Below are positions 42,641 to 46,987 of a stretch of 46,987 nt of DNA, piece after piece. This DNA comes from Chloroflexota bacterium (GTDB lineage Bacteria > Chloroflexota > Limnocylindria > Limnocylindrales > CSP1-4), in NCBI GenBank assembly GCA_003158675.1, contig PMKN01000010.1, forward strand, positions 13,019 through 60,005, given 5' to 3'. A program made the position numbers and the translations under genes. Numbering within the stretch: position 1 is the stretch's first letter; each line of letters opens with the position of its first letter. The notes beneath the pieces were generated by a model. That model was not told where the DNA came from and did not search any database. It worked only from the letters and a program-made list of their open reading frames with translations.

Positions 42641-42919
42641 ATGGCAGTTCGAATCCGCCTCACCCGCGTAGGGGCAACCAAACAGCCTGCTTACCGCATC
42701 GTCGTCACCGACAGCCGCAACGCCCGGGACAGCCGCGCGATCGAGACGATCGGCCACTACAACCCGCGCCGCGATCCGGTCGAGTTCGTTGTCGACGTCG
42801 AGAAGGTCAAGGCCTGGCTGGCGAAGGGCGCCCGGCCTTCCGACACCGTCGCCCGCCTCCTCGAGGGCGCCGGAGTCCTGCCGAAGACGGAGCGCAAGTC
42901 TGCCCCTGCGTCCGAGTAG
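42641..42919 (+). CDS. rpsP: 30S ribosomal protein S16
   Basis: 92 residues: AVRIRLTRVGATKQPAYRIVV at the start, ETIGHYNPRRDPVEF, and WLAKGARPSDTVARLL. ATG 42641 is 11 nt after AGGAGGAG (42622-42629); a longer frame would enter the preceding gene. S16 helps 16S rRNA folding in the 30S body. Confidence 0.97.
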   Translation: MAVRIRLTRVGATKQPAYRIVVTDSRNARDSRAIETIGHYNPRRDPVEFVVDVEKVKAWLAKGARPSDTVARLLEGAGVLPKTERKSAPASE

Positions 42920-43010
42920 CCGGCCCGGTATGCGGCCTCCCGCGGTTTTCCGCGCCGTGCCGCCCCGGTTCCCCTTCGGGCGCAAGGGGCATCACATCGA
43001 GAGGTAGTCA

Positions 43011-43244
43011 ATGGCAGCCCAGGATCTAGTCGAGTACGTGGCGCGCAACCTTGTGGACGACCCCGAAGCCGTTCAGGTCGAAGTCCACACCGGTCCTGAT
43101 GGGACCGTGATCGAGCTCCATGTCGCGGAAGACGACATGGGCAAGGTGATCGGCCGCAACGGCAGCGTCGCCAAGGCGCTCCGTACCCTGCTCAAGGTCA
43201 TGTCCGCGCGCGACGGCGAAATCGTGTCGTTGGAGATCGGCTGA
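43011..43244 (+). CDS. khpA: KH-domain RNA-binding protein KhpA (YlqC)
   Basis: 77 residues. QDLVEYVARNLVDDPEAV followed by the KH core DDMGKVIGRNGSVAKALRTLL with the GxxG loop (GRNG). In Gram-positive bacteria KhpA pairs with KhpB and affects cell size and RNA metabolism. Standard place between rpsP and rimM. Start ATG 43011 with GAGAGGT just upstream. Confidence 0.93.
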   Translation: MAAQDLVEYVARNLVDDPEAVQVEVHTGPDGTVIELHVAEDDMGKVIGRNGSVAKALRTLLKVMSARDGEIVSLEIG

Positions 43245-43254
43245 GCATCCGGCC

Positions 43255-43803
43255 ATGACCGCCGGCGAAAGGCTCGTGGTGGCTCGCGTCCGGGGCTTCC
43301 ACGGGCTGCGCGGCACAATGAGGCTCGAGTCGCTGACCGACCGTGAGGAGGAACGATTTGCCGTTGGCAAGTCGCTGTTCCCCGAGGGCGCGGACGACCC
43401 GCTGACCGTGGTCGAGTCGGCGCCCGATACGCTGGGCTGGCGCGTGCGCTTCGCCGAGGTGCCCGATCGGACCGCCGCCGAAAGCCTGCGCGACGCGTAC
43501 CTCGAAGCGGTGTTGGAATCCGGCGACGAGTTGCCCCGCGGCGAGTTCTACTGGCATCAGGTCGTCGGCTCGAAGGTCACGGACGTGGACGGCAGCCTTC
43601 TTGGGGAAGTCGTCGACATCTATCGCGCCGGAGGCGCCGAGGTGCTGGTCGTTTCCGGCCCCGCGGGCGAGCTGGATGTACCGGTAGTTCAGGCGCTCGT
43701 ACGCGTCTTCGCGCCGGCTCGCGGAGAGATCGTCGTCGACGGGGAGGCGCTGGGTTTGCGCGGCGAACATGAGGCCGAGGCGGAGCCGGAGGCCAACGCG
43801 TGA
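43255..43803 (+). CDS. rimM: Ribosome maturation factor RimM
   Basis: 182 residues. Helps 16S processing and binds S19. The N-terminal motif is VVARVRGFHGLRGTMRLESLTD and the C-terminal PRC-barrel has EFYWHQVVGSKVTDVDGSLLGEV and LDVPVVQALVRVF. A glutamate-rich tail (HEAEAEPEAN) is an addition. Start ATG 43255 lies 11 bases after khpA; the stop overlaps trmD by four bases. Confidence 0.94.
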   Translation: MTAGERLVVARVRGFHGLRGTMRLESLTDREEERFAVGKSLFPEGADDPLTVVESAPDTLGWRVRFAEVPDRTAAESLRDAYLEAVLESGDELPRGEFYWHQVVGSKVTDVDGSLLGEVVDIYRAGGAEVLVVSGPAGELDVPVVQALVRVFAPARGEIVVDGEALGLRGEHEAEAEPEANA

Positions 43804-44651
43804 CGGCAGAGCCCTCGGCCGGGGAGGTCGGGGCCCTCGTCAAGACGCCGCGGCGGCCGCTCGATATAGAGATTCTCACGCTGTTTCCGGCAATGCTTCA
43901 GGCGCCGCTGGCCGAGAGCATTCCCGGGCGCGTGCAGGCTCGGAGACTGGCCACGATCCATGTCCACGACCTGCGGCACTGGGGCCTGGGCCGCCACAAG
44001 TCCGTGGACGACTACACCTACGGCGGCGGAGCGGGCATGGTGCTGCGCCCCGAGCCCGTCGCTGCCGCGCTGGATGAAATCCGCCGGCCCGACAGCCTGG
44101 TCGTCCTGCTCGATCCGGGCGGCGAGGTCTTCCGCCAGGCTCGGGCCCACGACCTGGCCGAGCGCCCGCACCTGGTCTTCATCTGCCCGCGTTACGAGGG
44201 CGTCGACGAGCGGATCCGCTCGCTGGTGGATCTCGAGCTGTCGATCGGCGACTACGTGCTGTCGGGCGGGGAAATCGCGGCGCTTGTGGTGGTGGATGCG
44301 GTTCTACGTCTGCTCCCCGGCGCGATCGACGCCGAATCCACGGCCGAGGAGTCGTTCACCGCCGGCCTGCTCGAGTACCCGCAATACACGCGGCCGCCGG
44401 TCTTCAGGGAGATGCCCGTGCCCGCGGTCCTGACAAGCGGCCATCATGAGGCAGTCCGGAAGTGGCGCCTCAAGGAGTCGCTGCGCCGGACGAGGCGCCG
44501 CCGCCCTGATCTACTCGAGAACCGCCCGATGACCCGCGAGGAGGCTAAGCTTCTTGGCGAGGTCAGCCACGAAGAGAGCGGCGCGGCGCTAGAGGCGGCT
44601 CAAGAGCGGGCAGTGCAGACGGATGCACCGGCCGAGCCCTCGACTGACTGA
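43800..44651 (+). CDS. trmD: tRNA (guanine37-N1)-methyltransferase
   Basis: 283 residues. SPOUT methyltransferase making m1G37 in tRNAs reading CNN codons (for example the tRNA-Pro(GGG) in this window has G37). The trefoil-knot motifs are LDIEILTLFPAML, DLRHWGLGRHKSVDDYTYGGGAGM, CPRYEGVDERIRS and SIGDYVLSGGEIAALVVVD, then LLEYPQYTRPPVF. GTG start at 43800 inside the rimM stop. About 20 residues precede the domain. The C terminus (after RPMTREEAKLLGEV) is a Ser/Glu/Ala-rich tail. Confidence 0.96.
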   Translation: MTAEPSAGEVGALVKTPRRPLDIEILTLFPAMLQAPLAESIPGRVQARRLATIHVHDLRHWGLGRHKSVDDYTYGGGAGMVLRPEPVAAALDEIRRPDSLVVLLDPGGEVFRQARAHDLAERPHLVFICPRYEGVDERIRSLVDLELSIGDYVLSGGEIAALVVVDAVLRLLPGAIDAESTAEESFTAGLLEYPQYTRPPVFREMPVPAVLTSGHHEAVRKWRLKESLRRTRRRRPDLLENRPMTREEAKLLGEVSHEESGAALEAAQERAVQTDAPAEPSTD

Positions 44652-45064
44652 CGAGGATTTCGAGACAGCCAACGGAGCGTCGACTGGGAGTTGAGCGCTT
44701 CTGGGATGGGCGTTGGAGCGTTTCGGGGCAAGGTTTCCCCGGCGTGATGGTACTCATCGGCGGAACCGAATGTTGTCGTGGCTTCCGACGGCCTGATCGC
44801 TTTCGGCCGGGTCCCCGGCTCAAGCGAGTGGCTGATTCTTCGAGCAGTAGCCGAACAATGAAACGTGGGCGCCAACCACCTTCGGCCGCACGCCCGGTCT
44901 CATGTGGTATCCTTCGCCTTCGGTCGCGCAGGCGGCCTCATTTCATGTGTCTCAGCCGATCGCGAGCGGTTTGAAGGCTGCGACCGGCCTTCAGGGCAGT
45001 CGGGCTGCGGGCAATATCGGCCACTGAGCGCAGCCGCGCCGCTTGACGCTAAGTAAGGAACGCC
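44652..45064 (+). other. 413-bp gap between trmD and rplS, includes a predicted structured rplS leader
   Basis: The first 250 bp have no supportable coding frame. The second part is a likely leader: an extended -10 box at 44905-44913, then two inverted repeats. One is TGAAGGC/GCCTTCA (44972-44978, 44987-44993), the other GGCTGCG/CGCAGCC (45003-45009, 45029-45035) with a smaller GGC/GCC pair inside. Confidence 0.5.
44905..44913 (+). promoter_or_regulatory. Extended -10 box (TGGTATCCT) of rplS
   Basis: TATCCT with TGG in front, 151 nt before the rplS GTG. It has the GGTAnnnT form. Confidence 0.5.
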
Positions 45065-45415
45065 GTGAACGTGCTCGACGAAATCATCCAGCATCAGATC
45101 CGGACGGACCTTCCGGAACTCGCCGCAGGCGACACCGTCCGCGTCGCCGCGCGCGTCGTCGAGGGCAACCGCGAGCGCATCCAGGTCTTCGAGGGCACGG
45201 TCATGCGCCTGCGCGGCGGCGGCATCCAGCGCTCGATCACCGTCCGGCGGATCGCCAGTGGCGTCGGCGTGGAGCGCACCTTCAAGGTCAACAGCCCGCG
45301 CATCGACAAGATCGAAGTGGTTCGCCACGGCCAGGCGCGCCGCGCTCAGCTGTACTTCCTGCGCAACCGCGTCGGCAAGGCGGCCACTCTGCGCGAGCGA
45401 CGCGTCAACAGCTAG
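45065..45415 (+). CDS. rplS: 50S ribosomal protein L19
   Basis: 116 residues, usual length. [48 protein letters not shown] and [13 protein letters not shown] at 45065 with AAGGA five bases upstream. L19 sits at the 30S-50S interface. The gene is separated from trmD by a long leader, so it may be regulated apart from the ffh-trmD run. Confidence 0.97.
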   Translation: MNVLDEIIQHQIRTDLPELAAGDTVRVAARVVEGNRERIQVFEGTVMRLRGGGIQRSITVRRIASGVGVERTFKVNSPRIDKIEVVRHGQARRAQLYFLRNRVGKAATLRERRVNS

Positions 45416-45433
45416 CAGGGCGCGGGAGCCACT

Positions 45434-46282
45434 TTGCCAGGCGCCCGTCGCTTCAGACCCCCGGTCGAGGACCCCGGCCGCTCGCCTCTGGCGGTGCGAC
45501 GGGGTCCCACTGTATTCGCGCCCGGGGCCCAGGGTGGCCGATACGAAGTCGCGGCCTGGCACAGTCAGCGCCTCGATCCCGACTTCGCCGAGGAGCGGAT
45601 CCTCTGGTCCCGAGGATTTCGGCACGTCGCCGGGATCGACGAGGTGGGCCGAGGCTGCCTGGCCGGTCCCGTCGCGGCAGGGGCGGTGATTCTGCCCCCC
45701 AACTGGCAGCCTCGCGGCCTTCGAGACTCGAAGATGCTCAAGCCCCAGGAGCGACGCCGGTTGGACATGGAGATTCGCGCGCGGGCCGTCGCCTGGTCGA
45801 TCGCTTTCGTCGGGCCGGAGCTGATCGACCGCATCAACATCCTGCAGGCCACGCTACTGGCCAGCACACTCGCCGCGGCACGCTTGCCGATCCGCCCCGA
45901 CGCCCTGCTCCTGGACGCCGTTTCGCTGCCGGAGCTGCGCGTGCACCAGCGCGTGCTCGTCTCGGCGGATCGCCTGTGCGCCTCCGTGGCCGCCGCCTCG
46001 GTGATCGCAAAAGTGGCTCGGGACCGGCTTATGGAGGAACTCGACGCGCTCTATCCGGGCTACGACCTGGCTCACAACAAGGGCTATGCCGCTCCCGAAC
46101 ACCGGGCCGGGCTGGTGGCCCTGGGCCTGACGCCGATCCACCGCCTGTCCTTCGCGCCCTGCAGAGATCGCGAGCAAATGGGTTTGTGGGACGATGCGTC
46201 CGCGGGCGATGCGGATCCCGATCTGGCCGGCGAGCAAGCCGATGCGAGCGGCCGGGCAGGGGAGGCCGACCTGGTCGGTTGA
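45434..46282 (+). CDS. rnhB: Ribonuclease HII
   Basis: 282 residues from TTG 45434. Removes RNA from DNA/RNA hybrids and misinserted ribonucleotides. Catalytic carboxylates: D69 and E70 in VAGIDEVGRGCLAGPV, Asp in DALLLDAVSLP and the later conserved AASVIAKVARDRLM region; RDSKMLKPQERRRL is also present. The first 60 residues are an extension before the domain and the C terminus has an acidic tail, so it is longer than the usual 200-230. It stands 18 bp after rplS. Confidence 0.94.
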   Translation: MPGARRFRPPVEDPGRSPLAVRRGPTVFAPGAQGGRYEVAAWHSQRLDPDFAEERILWSRGFRHVAGIDEVGRGCLAGPVAAGAVILPPNWQPRGLRDSKMLKPQERRRLDMEIRARAVAWSIAFVGPELIDRINILQATLLASTLAAARLPIRPDALLLDAVSLPELRVHQRVLVSADRLCASVAAASVIAKVARDRLMEELDALYPGYDLAHNKGYAAPEHRAGLVALGLTPIHRLSFAPCRDREQMGLWDDASAGDADPDLAGEQADASGRAGEADLVG

Positions 46283-46299
46283 TGCCCGCCGGAGGAGCA

Positions 46300-46698
46300 A
46301 TGGGCGCACGGACGCAGCAGCAGGCAACGGGCGACGCAGCCGAACGCCTGGTCGCCGAACGCCTCGCCCTTCGCGGCTGGCGCATCCTGGGCAGGAATGT
46401 CCATGCCGGCCACAGCGAACTGGACATCGTGGCTGTGGATCCTGGCCCGCCGGAGAGGCTTGTCATCGTGGAGGTTCGATGGCGCCGATCGCGTCAGTTC
46501 GGCCTGGCCGAGGAGTCTTTCGACAATCGAAAGCGGGCTCATCTGCGGGCAGGAGTCGCCCGACTGCTTGAGGCCGGCAGTCTGCCGGGCGGTATCGCAC
46601 TACCGCACCTGCCTCTCGCGTTGGACCTCGCAGTGGTGGAACCGGGCGACGAGGGCAGACCACGAGTTCGACTCTACCGAGACGCACTGGTGAGCTGA
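46300..46698 (+). CDS. yraN: YraN/UPF0102 family protein
   Basis: 132 residues with the nuclease-like fold of UPF0102: [36 protein letters not shown] then [21 protein letters not shown]. The acidic and Lys residues resemble Holliday-junction resolvase and restriction endonuclease active sites, with EVRW standing in for the common EVK. ATG 46300 has GGAGG four bases upstream; ATG 46282, which overlaps the rnhB stop, is an alternative. In many genomes yraN follows rnhB, as here. Confidence 0.9.
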   Translation: MGARTQQQATGDAAERLVAERLALRGWRILGRNVHAGHSELDIVAVDPGPPERLVIVEVRWRRSRQFGLAEESFDNRKRAHLRAGVARLLEAGSLPGGIALPHLPLALDLAVVEPGDEGRPRVRLYRDALVS

Positions 46699-46723
46699 CC
46701 GTGGCTGGTGGCGAGAGGCGGTG

Positions 46724-46732
46724 TGCTACACT
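46724..46732 (+). promoter_or_regulatory. Extended -10 box (TGCTACACT) of rpsB
   Basis: TACACT with TGC in front, 163 nt before the rpsB ATG, giving a long leader. Confidence 0.5.
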
Positions 46733-46743
46733 CCCGCCCGGTC

Positions 46744-46889
46744 GTGGCGTCGCCACAGCTCCCGTGCCGGACTCGCGCAAGCGGGCGGAACGGAGATCAC
46801 ACGCAGTGCCGCCATGTCGGGGCGGTGCCGGAGCCGCAACGCGGACCGGTTCCCGACAGAGGCGCTGCGGAGGAACAACCGCAGGAGGT
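46744..46889 (+). promoter_or_regulatory. Predicted structured rpsB leader
   Basis: The leader begins with the hairpin GTGGC-GTC-GCCAC (46744-46756) and ends with CTGCGG-N8-CCGCAG (46865-46884). The 3' arm of the last hairpin includes the first two bases of the Shine-Dalgarno AGGAGGT (46883-46889), so it could gate rpsB translation. rpsB leaders are sites of S2 autoregulation in other bacteria. Confidence 0.4.
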
Positions 46890-46895
46890 AACTTC

Positions 46896-46987
46896 ATGCC
46901 GTCCGTTTCGATGCGGCAGCTGCTGGCAGCCGGGATCCATTTCGGCCACCAGACTCGTCGCTGGAATCCCAAGATGCGCCCGTTCAT
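46896..46987 (+). CDS. rpsB: 30S ribosomal protein S2, 3' end outside window
   Basis: First 30 residues: [20 protein letters not shown] is the standard S2 N terminus, followed by [13 protein letters not shown] 46896 has AGGAGGT six bases upstream. The rest lies beyond the window. Confidence 0.95.
   Translation, partial: MPSVSMRQLLAAGIHFGHQTRRWNPKMRPF

Noticed and set aside
44744-44974. 76-codon plus-strand ORF in the trmD-rplS gap
   Set aside because: Arg/Ser-rich composition typical of shadow frames, no binding site, and it runs into the predicted rplS leader.
45043-46299. Plus-strand open frame running through rplS and rnhB into yraN
   Set aside because: Only its last part (from 46282 or 46300) encodes a recognised protein; the rest is a shadow of rplS and rnhB in another frame.

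Overview
The window is high-GC, gene-dense bacterial chromosome with 47 recognisable protein genes plus one short unannotated one, all but one on the + strand, and two tRNA genes. The genes are long co-oriented runs of core housekeeping functions with 1-4 nt stop/start overlaps. The ScpAB, CbiMQO, NrdR, R32-type EF-P and extended Dxs features, TTG/GTG starts and high GC suggest a deep-branching high-GC lineage. My best guess is Chloroflexota (Limnocylindria/Ellin6529-like), but this is inference from gene style, not a placement. I see no insertion sequence, prophage, CRISPR array or rRNA.

Layout: (1) 1-4342: 3' part of an M24 aminopeptidase, a PAS-GAF-PAS hybrid histidine kinase with its own promoter, and efp. 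(2) 4398-8656: xseA, a 56-residue membrane ORF, xseB and dxs. (3) 8741-13137: tlyA, nadK, recN, xerC/D. (4) 13180-19851: PH/SHOCT membrane protein, M50 protease, HD protein, scpA, scpB, rluB, cmk, plsC, ispH; then der (19913-21547). dxs and ispH are the first and last steps of the MEP isoprenoid route. (5) 21860-27497: tRNA-Pro(GGG) with terminator, a GT87-like membrane protein, a PLP decarboxylase, a DUF1461-like protein, a second M50 protease and a MoaC homologue with replaced catalytic lysines. (6) 27666-32910: small membrane protein, nrdR-dcd-MBL hydrolase operon, tRNA-Arg(CCT), two unknowns, a C39-like secreted protein. (7) 32925-36543: a divergent Fur-family regulator facing a cbiM-cbiQ-cbiO cobalt/nickel ECF transporter, with a palindrome over the transporter promoter. 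(8) 36659-39301: a GAF/GGDEF diguanylate cyclase. (9) 39428-46987: the translation/secretion cluster ffh, DUF3352 protein, rpsP, khpA, rimM, trmD, rplS, rnhB, yraN and the start of rpsB.

Two kinds of start signal alternate. Genes inside runs use strong AGGAGG-type ribosome binding sites or stop/start overlaps. Several genes that open a transcription unit have no Shine-Dalgarno but carry a TAnnnT-like -10 box only 6-8 nt before the start codon, which suggests leaderless mRNAs. Many of the -10 boxes share the longer form GGTAnnnT. No obviously new multi-gene system stands out. The best leads are the MoaC variant, the -10/leaderless pattern, the small xseA-xseB membrane ORF, the Fur/CbiMQO operator and the structured leaders of rplS and rpsB.
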